From Bradyrhizobium guangzhouense (lineage in GTDB: Bacteria; Pseudomonadota; Alphaproteobacteria; Rhizobiales; Xanthobacteraceae): a stretch of 64,000 nt of DNA. A program made the position numbers and the translations under genes. Shown piece after piece: positions 29,184-38,894 of this stretch (position 1 is the stretch's first letter; every line of letters starts with the position of its first letter). Location: contig NZ_CP030053.1 in the NCBI RefSeq assembly GCF_004114955.1, forward strand, positions 372,001-436,000. The letters run 5' to 3'. Below the pieces are notes generated by a model. The model searched no databases. It was not told the DNA's origin and saw nothing but the letters and a program-made list of their open reading frames with translations.

Positions 29184-29441
29184 TCATCGCACGTCCGACC
29201 CCTGCGGCGAATTGGCATCCGTCGCGGGATTGGGTGTCAGCGGACCGTTCGGCCCGCGCGACGGAATCTCCTCGGGCACGCGACCGGGCAATTCATCGGG
29301 CTGCGGTGATTCGCCGGGCTCATGCACAGGCGGTGCGATTTCAGGCTGCGGATTGCCTGCGGGAATGCCGGGCGGCGGCTCGGTCGGCGTGCCCGGTGTC
29401 GATGGCGGTATCTCGGGCGGTTCGATCGGCATCGGCATCAT
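29184..29441 (-). CDS. Small proline-rich hypothetical protein
   Basis: This 85-residue, low-complexity protein is rich in P, E and G (IEPPEIPPSTPGTPTEPPPG and so on). It has no signal peptide or membrane segment and no family I recognise. I chose the ATG at 29441 because ggatctt sits just before it; the longer reading at 29468 adds nine residues. It is spaced 63 bases from the VOC gene. A coding role is supported by the ORF not being mirrored by a convincing gene on the other strand, but low complexity makes this uncertain. Confidence 0.5.
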   Translation of the reverse strand: MMPMPIEPPEIPPSTPGTPTEPPPGIPAGNPQPEIAPPVHEPGESPQPDELPGRVPEEIPSRGPNGPLTPNPATDANSPQGSDVR

Positions 29442-29504
29442 CAAGATCCGTTGTGAAGAGAACGACAACGATGATGCCGCGCCGATGTTCCCCGTTGCGC
29501 CGCG

Positions 29505-29891
29505 CTATTCCGGCGCGTGGCAGACCGCCTCGATGTTGTGGCCATCGGGGTCGAGCACAAAGGCACCATAGTAATTCGCGTGATAGTGCGGGCGCAGGCC
29601 GGGCGACCCGTTGTCGCGGCCGCCTGCCGCCATCGCGGCCTTGTAGAATGCGTCGACCGTGGCGCGGTCTCTCGCTGCTATCGCGACATGCACCGGCTTG
29701 TTCATCGCACCTTCGCCGCTGATCCAGAAATCCGGCTTGCCGTCGGCGCCGAATCCGGCTGCCGCGGCGTGGCCGGTCTGCTCTTCCGTCACTTCCATGA
29801 TCAGGCCGTAATCGAGCGGCGCCAGCGCCTTGCTGTAAAACGTTTTCGCCGCCTCATAGTCGGAGACGGAGAGGCCAAGGTGATCGATCAT
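29505..29891 (-). CDS. VOC family (glyoxalase/bleomycin-resistance-like) protein
   Basis: This 128-residue single vicinal-oxygen-chelate domain starts MIDHLGLSVSDYEAAKTFY with a conserved histidine ligand. It continues with HVAIAARDRATVDAFYKAA (second His) and FVLDPDGHNIEAVCH (C-terminal Glu/His). These form a metal-binding paired beta-alpha-beta fold. Members include glyoxalase I, dioxygenases and antibiotic-binding proteins, so the reaction is not inferred. It is 15 bases after the FkbM gene stop and appears to be last in the sensor-transporter unit. Confidence 0.85.
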   Translation of the reverse strand: MIDHLGLSVSDYEAAKTFYSKALAPLDYGLIMEVTEEQTGHAAAAGFGADGKPDFWISGEGAMNKPVHVAIAARDRATVDAFYKAAMAAGGRDNGSPGLRPHYHANYYGAFVLDPDGHNIEAVCHAPE

Positions 29892-29906
29892 CGCAACCTC
29901 CGTGGT

Positions 29907-30788
29907 TCAGCGTGACAGGAACGTATTGCTGCGCGTCTTGCGCGCGACGGTAAAGCCGCGCGCGAGCATGTCAGCGATACAATCTTGCTGCCATTCGTTT
30001 TGTGACAGATGCTCGATCACGACCGCACGTGGCCATAGCGATGGCGGCGCGTCGCGGAAGAAGCCGATCAGCACGCGGTCCTCGAAACCCTCGACGTCGA
30101 TCTTGAGCGAATCGACCTGGGTCACGCCCGCCTCGTCCAGAATGCGCGCGAGCCGCAGCGACGGCACCTTGATGGCTTCCGCGCTGGCCGCGCCGGTGAC
30201 GACATGCGTGGCGCCGAGATTGCCGCCGCCGCTCTCGATCATCAGCTCGCCGTCAACATCGCCCGCGGCGGCTTGCACCAGGCGAACCTGCGTCGCTTTC
30301 GAAGCGGCATGGTTGAACGAGAGCCGCCCGAACGTGAGCGGATGCGGCTCGATCGCGACAACCTTGCCCGAGGGGCCGACCTGCCGCGCCATCACCAAGG
30401 CAAAGGTGCCGACATTGGCGCCGACGTCGACGAACGTGCCGCCGCCAGGCGTGTGCTGGCGCAGGAAGTCGAGCTCGTCGATGTTATAGTCGGGGTTGAA
30501 CAGCGCGCCGCGCTCGGTGGCGCTGCCCTGGTGGTAGAAGCGAAACGAAGCGCCCTGATATTGCACGTCGACCGGCCCGTCGCGCAGCAGATTGACCAGT
30601 CGCGACATCCAGGGCCGGAACGCGCCGCGCTTCAGCCTCGACCCTTGCACGAGGCGGATAATCGCGGCCTGCGATGCATTCGGTGCAAACGCGCCGAATG
30701 GGGCGGTCGAAAGGGAATTGTCGGGCGTCAAGCAGGCGGTCCTCGTTGCAGGCGGCGCATGCATAGCCGGTTTTGGTGGGGACTCCAA
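29907..30788 (-). CDS. FkbM family methyltransferase
   Basis: This 293-residue methyltransferase has a SAM-binding fold: TFVDVGANVGTFALVMARQVG (motif I, about residues 117-137), KVVAIEPHPLTFGRL and LKIDVEGFEDRVL. These match FkbM-type O-methyltransferases, which methylate sugars or other hydroxyl groups in exopolysaccharides, lipopolysaccharides and natural products. The extreme N-terminus (about 30 residues) is not conserved in the domain and the start may be later (Met9 is available). It lies 18 bases after the ABC transporter gene. Substrate unknown. Confidence 0.85.
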   Translation of the reverse strand: MESPPKPAMHAPPATRTACLTPDNSLSTAPFGAFAPNASQAAIIRLVQGSRLKRGAFRPWMSRLVNLLRDGPVDVQYQGASFRFYHQGSATERGALFNPDYNIDELDFLRQHTPGGGTFVDVGANVGTFALVMARQVGPSGKVVAIEPHPLTFGRLSFNHAASKATQVRLVQAAAGDVDGELMIESGGGNLGATHVVTGAASAEAIKVPSLRLARILDEAGVTQVDSLKIDVEGFEDRVLIGFFRDAPPSLWPRAVVIEHLSQNEWQQDCIADMLARGFTVARKTRSNTFLSR

Positions 30789-30806
30789 TGTTGCGGGCTA
30801 CGAATC

Positions 30807-32765
30807 TCACGCCGCCTTCTTCGGCGGCGCCTTCCGCTGTCGCAGGAATCGCCCGAGCAGCTTGCGCTTGCCCTTGCGCGGGATCAGATCGATGTCGCTG
30901 ACGAGCTTGGCGCCGTCCTTGTGGCGCTCCAGCACGATCTTGCGGCTGTGGAAGGCCTCCAGCTCGACGCGATGCGCGACGCTGACGACGGTCGCCTGCG
31001 GCAGCTCGTCGGTGACCATCTGCATCATCTTGTCCTGGCTCTTCTCGTCGAGCGCCGAGGTCGCTTCATCCAGCACGACGATATCGGGAGAGTGCAGCAG
31101 CAGCCGCGCGAAGGCAAGGCGCTGCTTCTCGCCGCCCGACAGCGTCTGGTCCCACGGTCCCTCTTCCGCGATCTTCTCCTTGAGATGGTCGAGGCCGACC
31201 TTGTGCAGGGCCTCGCCGATCTGCTCGACAGTCCAGGCCTCCTCGGCGCCGGGATAGGCGACCGCGCGGCGCAGACTGCCCGAGGGCACGTAGGGCCGCT
31301 GCGGCAGCATGAACAGCCGCCGGTCGGGATGGAAGTTGACGCTGCCGCCGCCCCAGGGCCACAGGCCTGCGATCGCGCGCACCAGCGTGCTCTTGCCGGT
31401 GCCGGATTCGCCGGCGACCAAAAGCCGCTCGCCCGGCTCGATCACGACTTCGGTCTCGCCGACCACGGCGGTGCCGTCGTCGAGCGTGACGGAGAGATCG
31501 CGCAGCTCCAGCATCGCATCGTTGCTGGTCTCGCCGCGCTTGATGCGGCCGAGGCCGTCGCCCTGCTCGGCGCGCTCGAGCCCGTCGAGCGACATCATCA
31601 GCGAGGCGATGCGCCGTGCGCAGGCGTTCCAGTCGGCGAGCCGCGGATAATTGTCGACCAGCCAGCCGAACGCGCTCTGCACGATGGTGAAGGCTGAGGC
31701 CGCCTGCATCACCTGTCCGAGGCTCATGCTGCCGTCGAGGAATTTCGGCGCGCAGAGCAACAGCGGCACGACCGGCGCGACCAGGCTCGAGCCCTGCGAT
31801 ACCAGCGTGGTCCGCATGTGCTGTCCTGCGAGCCGCGCCCATTGCCTGAGCACGCTAGTAAAATTGCGGTCGATGCCGCCGCGTTCTTCCTCCTCGCCGC
31901 CGAGCAGCGCGATGCTCTCGCCGTTCTCGCGCACGCGCGTCAGGGTGTAGCGGAAGTCCGCCTCGGCCTGGTTCTTGTCCTCGGAGACCTGCACGAATTG
32001 GCGGCCGATCACCAGGATCGAGCCCGAGGCGATCGCGGCATAGAGCATCGCGGCGATCACGAGGAAGCCGGGAATGGTGATGGCGGAGCCACCCAGCGTG
32101 ACCGTCAGCGCGCCGCCGATGGTCCAGAGCACGACGATGAAGGTTGCGGCCGACAGCAGCGCCGAGGTCACGCCGGCGAGAAAATCGACCGGCGAGTCGG
32201 TCGCGATGCGCAAATCCTCGGCGATCCGGTATTCCGGATTGTTGTGATCGCCGCCGACGAGGTTGAGCTGGTAGTAGCGCCCGTTCGCGAGCCAGCGTGT
32301 CAGCACGCTATTGGTGAGCCAGGCGCGCCAGCGCCGCTGGATGCCCATCCGCGCAAACACCTGGACGACACCGAGCCCGATGCTGCCGATGGCAAGCGGG
32401 AAGAACACAGCAGTGAGGTGGAAGACGGTGGTCGCGTCGCGCTTCTCGATGGCATCGAAGATTGCCCTGTTCCAGACGTTGATGCCGTATTGGAAGCCGA
32501 CGGCCAGGACGATCAGCACGACGAGGCCGATCGAAAACGGCCAGGCGAGGCGGTCGCCCTTGCGGCTCCAGAAGCCCCGCGCGCTGATCCAGAAGCGCGT
32601 CAGCAGATAATCCTTGCGCGCCTGCTCGATCTCTTCGGGCGAAAGCCCGGGATCGGGCTCGAGCACTTCCGGCGGCGGCGGCGCGACTTCATCCCCGGTC
32701 TCGCCGGTGATCTTCACGATGGGCGGCGTCTTGCCCTGCTCATTTTTCCGGAGTGGCTTCTGCAT
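30807..32765 (-). CDS. ABC transporter, SbmA/BacA-type membrane domain fused to ATPase (BclA/YddA-like)
   Basis: This 652-residue half-transporter has a cytoplasmic proline/glutamate-rich N-terminus (about 50 residues), an ABC_membrane_2/SbmA-BacA-type transmembrane domain (about 75-400, including RWRAWLTNSVLTRWLANGRYY and NPEYRIAEDLR), and a C-terminal ATPase. The ATPase has Walker A GESGTGKST (452-460), signature LSGGEKQR (542-549), and Walker B IVVLDEATSALD (562-573). The layout matches YddA and the BclA peptide transporter described in Bradyrhizobium nodule bacteroids, but paralogues exist. Likely cargo is a peptide or very-long-chain acyl/CoA compound. It sits 39 bases after the hybrid kinase. 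Confidence 0.85.
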   Translation of the reverse strand: MQKPLRKNEQGKTPPIVKITGETGDEVAPPPPEVLEPDPGLSPEEIEQARKDYLLTRFWISARGFWSRKGDRLAWPFSIGLVVLIVLAVGFQYGINVWNRAIFDAIEKRDATTVFHLTAVFFPLAIGSIGLGVVQVFARMGIQRRWRAWLTNSVLTRWLANGRYYQLNLVGGDHNNPEYRIAEDLRIATDSPVDFLAGVTSALLSAATFIVVLWTIGGALTVTLGGSAITIPGFLVIAAMLYAAIASGSILVIGRQFVQVSEDKNQAEADFRYTLTRVRENGESIALLGGEEEERGGIDRNFTSVLRQWARLAGQHMRTTLVSQGSSLVAPVVPLLLCAPKFLDGSMSLGQVMQAASAFTIVQSAFGWLVDNYPRLADWNACARRIASLMMSLDGLERAEQGDGLGRIKRGETSNDAMLELRDLSVTLDDGTAVVGETEVVIEPGERLLVAGESGTGKSTLVRAIAGLWPWGGGSVNFHPDRRLFMLPQRPYVPSGSLRRAVAYPGAEEAWTVEQIGEALHKVGLDHLKEKIAEEGPWDQTLSGGEKQRLAFARLLLHSPDIVVLDEATSALDEKSQDKMMQMVTDELPQATVVSVAHRVELEAFHSRKIVLERHKDGAKLVSDIDLIPRKGKRKLLGRFLRQRKAPPKKAA

Positions 32766-32804
32766 GAGGCGACAACGCGACCGGGTTCCCTCGGGTTCCC
32801 GCTC

Positions 32805-34958
32805 TCACTCGGCGGCGCCGTCCCGCACCCGTTTCAGCCGCGCGGCGCGATGCAGCACCCGCGACAGCTCTTCGATCGAATAGGGCTTTTGCACCAGCTC
32901 GAAGCCGGCGACACCGTCCTGGGACAACGCTTGGCTGTAGCCCGTGGTCAACACCATGGGAACGCTGATGCAGCGATCGCGCATCGCCTGCGCCAGATCG
33001 AGCCCGGTCATCCCGGGCATGACGACATCGGAGAACACGACGTCGAAGCGATCGGCGTCGCCCACCAGTTCAGTGAGCGCGTCGGCGGCGTTGTCGACCA
33101 GCGTGATGCTGTAGCCGAGCTCGGTCAGCCCGTCGGCGGCAAAATTGCCGAGCTCGATATTGTCTTCGACCACCAGCACCGACATGCCGCTGCCGGCGAC
33201 AGCCGGGGCCGTGGTCGGCGCCTGGCTCCGCGGCAACAGATCGGCCGGCACGCGCGGCAGATAGAGCGAGAAGGTGCTGCCCTGGCCGACTTCGCTGACG
33301 ACGGTCACTTCGCCGCCGGATTGCCGGGCGAAGCCGAACACCTGCGACAGGCCAAGGCCGGTGCCCTGGCCGACCTGCTTGGTGGTGAAGAACGGCTCGA
33401 AGATGCGGCCCAGTTGGGCAGCGGGAATGCCGACGCCGCTATCGCTGACGGTGACGCAGACGAATCCCGGATTTTTCAAGGTCTGGCTGCCGGGGAGATG
33501 CGCGAGCATATCGGGCACGGATGTCGCCGCGTGCACCGTGAAGACGATCCGGCCCTTGCCCTGCATGGCGTCGCGCGCATTGGTCGCCATGTTGATCATG
33601 GCCGTCTCGAACTGGCCGGCATCGGCGCTGACGAGGCAGGGCTCGGTCGGCAGCTGGGTGACGATCTCGATCGCAGGTCCAAGCAGCGTGGCGAGCATGT
33701 CGCGCAGCGATCGCATCCGGTCGCCGACGTCGAACACTTCGGGCTTCAAGGTCTGGCGCCGCGCAAAGGCCAGCAGTTGCGAGGTCAGCTTGGCGGCGCG
33801 CGCGACGGCTTCCGCGATCGCCGTGATGTAGCGCTGCCGCCGCTCCTCGCTCAGTTGCGGGCGGTTCAACAGATCGACCGACGCGCGGATCACGGTGAGC
33901 AGATTGTTGAAATCATGCGCGACGCCGCCGGTGAGCTGGCCCAGCGCCTCCAGCCGCTGGCTGTGCTTGAGCGCCTCCTCGACCTCGCGCCGCTTGGCGG
34001 CCTCGATCTGGAGATGCTGGGTGCGCCGGAAGGCGAACACGAGCAGGATGAACAGCAGCGCGGTGGCGGGCACGCCGAACACCAGATGCTGGCTGATGGT
34101 CGCGAGCCAGCGTGCGCGGATCGCCGAGGTCTCGAGGCCGGCGCTGACATAGATCGGATATTCGGCGACGCGCCGGTAGCCGATGCGCCGCTCGATTCCG
34201 TCCGTCGGCCAGGCGATCGTCATCAGCCCATGATCGGGATGGGTTGCGATGCTGTGGCCGATCGGGCCGTTCGGATCGAGCCGGACATCGCGATCGAGCC
34301 GCGGGAAATGCGCCAGCAGCACGCCGTCGGCGCGGCCCATGGCGAAGAAGCTGCCCGGATCGGTGCCGATCCTGGCGTAAAAGCTCTCGAAATACTCGGG
34401 CAGAACGGACGCCTGGATCACGCCGACGAAGCTGCCGTCCTCGGACGAGCGGCGGCGGCTGACGCCGAAGAAGCGCGCACCCTGGTAGGGCGGGCGCGGC
34501 GTCAAGGTGGCGCCGATGAAGCTGCCGATGCTCTGATCGACCTGGGCATAGAAATAGTCGCGGTCGGCAAAGCTCTGATCCGGCGGCGGCGAGGCCAGGC
34601 TGTTGACCAGCGCCTTTCCGTTGGCATCGAAGATCCAGACCGATTTGAGCTGCGGCAGCGATTCGGTAAGCTGCTTGAGGCGCTTGTGCAGCGCGCCTTC
34701 CCGCGACCGGATCTGGTCGTCGGACAGGCCGCGCACGACCTCGTTGAGCTCGGCCAGGCTCCGGTCGATGGTCTCGAACACCTTGAGCGCGTGCTCATGC
34801 GCGACATCGAGCGTCCGCTCGATCTCGCGGTCAGCGGTATCGAGCGTCGAATTGTAGGAAATCACGGAAACAATGACGAACAGCGCAATGGGCAGCGCCA
34901 GGGATGCCGCCATCATCCACTGCAACAGTCTCAGCGAGTTGCGTTGTGCGCCCTGCAC
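32805..34958 (-). CDS. Hybrid histidine kinase with periplasmic sensor
   Basis: This 717-residue membrane sensor has helix 1 at about 15-36 and helix 2 at about 290-312. They enclose a periplasmic region of about 250 residues that resembles a dCache domain (SVWIFDANGKALVNS, YFYAQVDQSIGSFIGATLTPRPPYQG). A HisKA dimer domain carries the phospho-accepting His348 in GGVAHDFNNLL. The HATPase follows (INMATNARDAM, DSGVGIP, GTGLGLSQVFGFARQSGG). A C-terminal receiver has Asp644 in FSDVVMPG. It signals by internal phosphotransfer; no separate response regulator is next to it. It is likely first in a unit with the ABC and methyltransferase genes. Confidence 0.92.
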   Translation of the reverse strand: MQGAQRNSLRLLQWMMAASLALPIALFVIVSVISYNSTLDTADREIERTLDVAHEHALKVFETIDRSLAELNEVVRGLSDDQIRSREGALHKRLKQLTESLPQLKSVWIFDANGKALVNSLASPPPDQSFADRDYFYAQVDQSIGSFIGATLTPRPPYQGARFFGVSRRRSSEDGSFVGVIQASVLPEYFESFYARIGTDPGSFFAMGRADGVLLAHFPRLDRDVRLDPNGPIGHSIATHPDHGLMTIAWPTDGIERRIGYRRVAEYPIYVSAGLETSAIRARWLATISQHLVFGVPATALLFILLVFAFRRTQHLQIEAAKRREVEEALKHSQRLEALGQLTGGVAHDFNNLLTVIRASVDLLNRPQLSEERRQRYITAIAEAVARAAKLTSQLLAFARRQTLKPEVFDVGDRMRSLRDMLATLLGPAIEIVTQLPTEPCLVSADAGQFETAMINMATNARDAMQGKGRIVFTVHAATSVPDMLAHLPGSQTLKNPGFVCVTVSDSGVGIPAAQLGRIFEPFFTTKQVGQGTGLGLSQVFGFARQSGGEVTVVSEVGQGSTFSLYLPRVPADLLPRSQAPTTAPAVAGSGMSVLVVEDNIELGNFAADGLTELGYSITLVDNAADALTELVGDADRFDVVFSDVVMPGMTGLDLAQAMRDRCISVPMVLTTGYSQALSQDGVAGFELVQKPYSIEELSRVLHRAARLKRVRDGAAE

Positions 34959-35108
34959 GGTCGCTCCGGTCCCCCGACCGGAGAGCTTACTTGAATCTCG
35001 CGTCGGGAAGGAAGCGGCTTGTGACGGGAACCGGAGGTTGTGGGCCGTCGATTCGCCCGCGACACGCGATGAAGCGAATTTAGCCGAAATTGTTCCGGTC
35101 GCAGATGG

Positions 35109-35129
35109 CCCCGGCCGCTCGGGCCGGGG
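35109..35129. terminator. Hairpin after sdhB
   Basis: A perfect 8-bp GC stem (ccccggcc / ggccgggg) with a 5-base loop lies about 25 bases after the sdhB stop on the minus strand. No clear T-run follows, so intrinsic termination is uncertain. Confidence 0.4.
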
Positions 35130-35151
35130 GCAGAGCGAGTCTCAATGAGGC

Positions 35152-35934
35152 CTAGATCTGGCGCTCGACCATCTTGAGCTTGAGCTCGGCGATGGCCTCG
35201 GCCGGGTTCAGGCCCTTCGGGCAGGCCTTGGCGCAGTTCATGATGGTGTGGCAGCGATACAGGCGGAACGGGTCTTCGAGATTGTCGAGCCGCTCGCCGG
35301 TGGCCTCGTCGCGCGAATCGGACACCCAGCGGTTGGCCTGGAGCAGCGCGGCCGGGCCGAGATAGCGGTCGCTGTTCCACCAATAGCTCGGGCAGGAGGT
35401 CGAGCAGCAGGCGCACAGGATGCACTCGTAGAGGCCGTCGAGCTTCTCGCGGTCCTCGTGGCTCTGGCGCCATTCCTTCTGCGGCGTCGGCGAGGTCGTC
35501 TTCAGCCACGGCTCGACGGAGGCGTATTGTGCGTAGAAATTGGTGAGGTCGGGAACGAGGTCCTTTACCACGGGCTGGTGCGGCAGCGGGTTGATCTTCA
35601 CCGCGCCCTCCTTCACGTCGTGCATCGAGCGAGTACAGGCCAGCGTGTTCTGGCCGTCGATGTTCATGGCGCAGGAGCCGCAGACGCCTTCGCGGCAGGA
35701 GCGGCGGAAGGTCAGCGACGGGTCGATGTGGTTCTTGATCCAGATCAGGCCGTCCAGCACCATCGGACCGCAATCATTGACGTCGACGTAATAGGTGTCG
35801 ACGCTCGGATTCTTGCCGTCATCGGGATTCCAGCGATAGACGCGAAACTCGCGCGTCTCGGTCGCGCCCGCGGGCTTCGGCCAGGTCTTGCCGCCTGAAA
35901 TCTTCGAGTTCTTGGGAAGTGCGAATTCAACCAT
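35152..35934 (-). CDS. sdhB: Succinate dehydrogenase iron-sulfur subunit
   Basis: SdhB carries the three Fe-S clusters between flavin and quinone in complex II. The 260 residues hold the 2Fe-2S motif [15 protein letters not shown], the 4Fe-4S/3Fe-4S motifs [16 protein letters not shown] and [18 protein letters not shown]. It is the last gene of sdhCDAB, starting 24 bases after sdhA. Standard length, no anomalies. Confidence 0.98.
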   Translation of the reverse strand: MVEFALPKNSKISGGKTWPKPAGATETREFRVYRWNPDDGKNPSVDTYYVDVNDCGPMVLDGLIWIKNHIDPSLTFRRSCREGVCGSCAMNIDGQNTLACTRSMHDVKEGAVKINPLPHQPVVKDLVPDLTNFYAQYASVEPWLKTTSPTPQKEWRQSHEDREKLDGLYECILCACCSTSCPSYWWNSDRYLGPAALLQANRWVSDSRDEATGERLDNLEDPFRLYRCHTIMNCAKACPKGLNPAEAIAELKLKMVERQI

Positions 35935-35958
35935 TTCGATAAAGCTTTCGCTGTTCGC

Positions 35959-37794
35959 TCAATACACGCGCGCTTTCGGCGGGATGTACTGCACGTCGTT
36001 GGTCATGGTGTAGTCGTGAACCGGGCGATACTCGATCTTGACCTTGCCCTTGTCGTCGAGCCAGGCCAGCGTGTGCTTCATCCAGTTCTGGTCGTCGCGC
36101 GCGGAGAAGTCCTCGCGCGCATGGGCGCCGCGGCTCTCGGTGCGGTTCGCGGCGGAATTCATCGTCACCACCGCCTGCGAGATCAGATTGTCGAATTCCA
36201 GCGTTTCGACGAGATCCGAATTCCACACCAGCGAGCGGTCGGACACGGCGATGTCGGTGATGCCGCTGTGGACCTTCTCGATCAGGTTCTGGCCTTCGCT
36301 CAGCACGTCGCCGGTGCGGAACACGGCGCAATTGCTCTGCATCACGTGCTGCATGCCTTCGCGCAGCTTCGCGGTCGGCGTGCCGCCCGAGGCGTAGCGA
36401 TAATGGTCGAGACGGCCGAGCGCGAGTTCGGCCGAGTTGGCCGGCAGCTCCGGCTGCTTCGCGTTCGGCGTCAGCTTCTCGGCCAGACGCAGCGCCGCGG
36501 CACGGCCGAACACGACGAGGTCGATCAGCGAGTTCGAGCCGAGGCGGTTGGCGCCGTGCACGGAGACGCAGGCCGCTTCGCCGATCGCCATCAGGCCGGG
36601 GATGATGGCGTTGTCGTCGCCGTCCCGCTTGGTCAGCACTTCGCCGTGATAGTTCGTGGGGATGCCGCCCATGTTGTAGTGCACGGTCGGCACGATCGGG
36701 ATCGGCTCGCGCGTCACGTCGACATTGGCGAAGATCTTGGCGGATTCGGAGATGCCCGGCAGGCGCTCGGCGAGCACGGCGGGATCGAGATGGTCCAGAT
36801 GAAGGAAGATGTGATCCTTCTTCTTGCCGACGCCGCGCCCCTCGCGGATCTCGATGGTCATCGCGCGCGAGACGACGTCGCGCGAGGCGAGGTCCTTTGC
36901 CGACGGTGCGTAGCGCTCCATGAAGCGCTCGCCCTCGGAGTTGACGAGATAGCCGCCTTCGCCGCGCGCGCCTTCGGTGACGAGACAGCCCGAGCCGTAG
37001 ATGCCGGTCGGGTGGAATTGCACGAACTCCATGTCCTGGAGCGGCAGGCCGGCGCGCAGCACCATGCCGCCGCCATCACCGGTGCAGGTGTGCGCCGAGG
37101 TGCAGGAGGCATAAGCGCGGCCGTAGCCACCGGTGGCGAGGATCACGGTCTGGGCGCGGAAGCGGTGCAGCGTGCCGTCGTCGAGCTTGAGCGCGATGAC
37201 GCCGCGGCAGGTGCCCTGGTCGTCCATGATCAAATCGATGGCGAAGAACTCGATGAAGAACTCGGCCGCATGGCGCAGCGACTGGCCATACATCGTGTGC
37301 AGCATGGCGTGGCCGGTACGGTCGGCAGCGGCGCAGGTGCGCTGCGCCTGGCCCTTGCCGTAGTCCATGGTCATGCCGCCGAACGGGCGCTGGTAGATCT
37401 TGCCGTCCTCGGTCCGCGAGAACGGAACGCCCCAATGCTCGAGCTCGTAGACCGCGTCGGGCGCGTTGCGCACCATGTACTCGATCGCGTCCTGGTCCCC
37501 GAGCCAGTCCGACCCCTTCACGGTGTCGTACATGTGCCAGCGCCAGTCGTCCTTGTGCATGTTGCCGAGCGACGCCGAGATGCCGCCTTGCGCCGCGACC
37601 GTGTGCGAGCGGGTCGGAAACACCTTGGTGATGCAGGCCGTCTTCAGGCCGGCCTCGCTGCAGCCGACCACGGCGCGCAGGCCGGCGCCGCCGGCGCCGA
37701 CCACGACGACGTCATAGGTGTGGTCTTCGATCGGATAGGCTTTGCCGTTGGTGGCGGGAGCGCCGTTGCCCTTGCCATTCGTCTCGTTGGCCAT
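35959..37794 (-). CDS. sdhA: Succinate dehydrogenase flavoprotein subunit
   Basis: SdhA oxidises succinate to fumarate with covalent FAD in complex II of the respiratory chain and TCA cycle. At 611 residues it has the FAD-binding [15 protein letters not shown], the flavinylation segment [14 protein letters not shown] (His), the substrate region [21 protein letters not shown], and the C-terminal [16 protein letters not shown]. The start is 3 bases after the sdhD stop. A lysine/glycine-rich N-terminal 15 residues is normal for the group. Confidence 0.98.
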   Translation of the reverse strand: MANETNGKGNGAPATNGKAYPIEDHTYDVVVVGAGGAGLRAVVGCSEAGLKTACITKVFPTRSHTVAAQGGISASLGNMHKDDWRWHMYDTVKGSDWLGDQDAIEYMVRNAPDAVYELEHWGVPFSRTEDGKIYQRPFGGMTMDYGKGQAQRTCAAADRTGHAMLHTMYGQSLRHAAEFFIEFFAIDLIMDDQGTCRGVIALKLDDGTLHRFRAQTVILATGGYGRAYASCTSAHTCTGDGGGMVLRAGLPLQDMEFVQFHPTGIYGSGCLVTEGARGEGGYLVNSEGERFMERYAPSAKDLASRDVVSRAMTIEIREGRGVGKKKDHIFLHLDHLDPAVLAERLPGISESAKIFANVDVTREPIPIVPTVHYNMGGIPTNYHGEVLTKRDGDDNAIIPGLMAIGEAACVSVHGANRLGSNSLIDLVVFGRAAALRLAEKLTPNAKQPELPANSAELALGRLDHYRYASGGTPTAKLREGMQHVMQSNCAVFRTGDVLSEGQNLIEKVHSGITDIAVSDRSLVWNSDLVETLEFDNLISQAVVTMNSAANRTESRGAHAREDFSARDDQNWMKHTLAWLDDKGKVKIEYRPVHDYTMTNDVQYIPPKARVY

Positions 37795-37797
37795 GGC

Positions 37798-38202
37798 TTA
37801 CACTCCGGAAGAAAGCTTGAGGATCGCGTAGGTCGAGGCGAGCGCCACGGCGATCGAGAAGAAGTTGTTGAGCATGACCGAGACGAGCTTCAGCTTCTCG
37901 TTATGGACATAGTCCTCGATCACGACCTGCATGCCGATCTTCATGTGCCAGGCGCTGGCGAAGATGAACAGCAGCAGGATCACGGCGATCGGCAGCGAGC
38001 CGAGGATCTGCGCGGCGCCGGCCTGGTTGCGGCCGAGCAGCATCATGATGATCACGATGACAGGGATCATCAGCAGCGTCATGGCGACGGCGGTGAGGCG
38101 CTGGCGCCAGAAGTCGGACGTGCCGGAATGGGCGGCGCCGAGATTACGGACGCGGCCGAGCGGGGTGCGCATGCTGCGCTTCGGCGTATCTGACGCGCTC
38201 AT
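37798..38202 (-). CDS. sdhD: Succinate dehydrogenase membrane anchor subunit
   Basis: SdhD is a 134-residue membrane anchor of complex II with three helices (about 30-55, 65-90 and 105-130). The heme-binding region is AWHMKIGMQVVIEDYVHNEKLK with His candidates. The gene overlaps sdhC by four bases (38199-38202). The N-terminal 30 residues are cytoplasmic and basic. Confidence 0.93.
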   Translation of the reverse strand: MSASDTPKRSMRTPLGRVRNLGAAHSGTSDFWRQRLTAVAMTLLMIPVIVIIMMLLGRNQAGAAQILGSLPIAVILLLFIFASAWHMKIGMQVVIEDYVHNEKLKLVSVMLNNFFSIAVALASTYAILKLSSGV

Positions 38203-38597
38203 CGTCCACCTCCGATCGCGTAGGCGATGATCCAGATCAGCACCGTCAGGGCGATGCCGCCGATCGCGGCGCCCCAGGTCAGCGCCTCGCGCTCATTGGC
38301 CTTGAAGCCGTAGCCGAGATCCCACACGAAGTGCCGGATGCCGCTCAGCATATGGTGCATCAGCGCCCAAGTGTAGCCGAACACGATCAGCCGGCCGATG
38401 ATGCTGCCGGTGAAGGCCTGCACGTTGGCGTAGGCGGCGGGGCCGGAGGCCGCTGCAACCAGCCACCAGACCAGCAGCAGGGTCCCGACATAAAGGGCGA
38501 TGCCGGTGGCGCGATGGACGATGGACAGCGCCATCGTCAACGTCCAGCGGTAGATTTGCATGTGTGGTGAAAGCGGTCGTTCGATCCGTGCGGTCAT
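38199..38597 (-). CDS. sdhC: Succinate dehydrogenase cytochrome b556 subunit
   Basis: SdhC is the cytochrome b anchor of complex II (132 residues, three helices). It has RPLSPHMQIYRWTLTMALSIVHRATGIALY at the N-terminus and the heme-ligand region LMHHMLSGIRHFVWDLGYGF. It is first in the operon; a candidate promoter lies about 62-90 bases upstream. The start at 38597 begins the family-conserved N-terminus. Confidence 0.95.
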   Translation of the reverse strand: MTARIERPLSPHMQIYRWTLTMALSIVHRATGIALYVGTLLLVWWLVAAASGPAAYANVQAFTGSIIGRLIVFGYTWALMHHMLSGIRHFVWDLGYGFKANEREALTWGAAIGGIALTVLIWIIAYAIGGGR

Positions 38598-38658
38598 GGG
38601 CTTTTGATGTTTATGGCGGCCCAGCGGGGCGCGCGCGGGGATCGCGAAAGGTCGGCTC

Positions 38659-38687
38659 TATTTACGGAGTCGATTTCACCTGCGCAA
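38659..38687 (-). promoter_or_regulatory. Candidate sigma-70 promoter for sdhCDAB
   Basis: On the minus strand, TTGCGC (38682-38687) and TAAATA (38659-38664) are separated by exactly 17 bases. They sit 62-90 bases upstream of sdhC. The -35 matches TTGACA at 4 of 6 bases (TTGCGC, counted loosely), the -10 matches TATAAT at 4 of 6. Confidence 0.4.
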
Positions 38688-38863
38688 TCACCAAATCGCC
38701 ATAAATCGAACCGGCATTCAGCTCTACGACATTGATGCAACAGGCCAATCAGGGGCTTGGTATACCAGACTGATGGTGCACCGACGAAGAAGAGAACATT
38801 AATTCATCTTTTGTGATGACCGTCGAGGCGCATTGAAATTGCTATTGGAACGGCTCTAAGCCG

Positions 38864-38894
38864 CTGACTGGCGGCCTTGGTTCGAACCAGTCAG
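38864..38894. repeat. Hairpin ctgactgg/ccagtcag
   Basis: An 8-bp perfect stem with a 15-base loop holding ttggttcgaa. The loop contains a T-loop-like ggttcgaa but no tRNA cloverleaf can be built around it. Possible role as structured leader or terminator. Confidence 0.4.

Noticed and set aside
31818..34994. Plus-strand open frame of over 1000 codons
   Set aside because: It is the complement of the hybrid kinase and ABC transporter genes, whose domains are clear; its residue mix (A, R, D, H, G-rich without motifs) is typical of high-GC antisense frames.
36016..38193. Plus-strand open frame of 725 codons
   Set aside because: Antisense to sdhA and sdhD, which are unmistakable.
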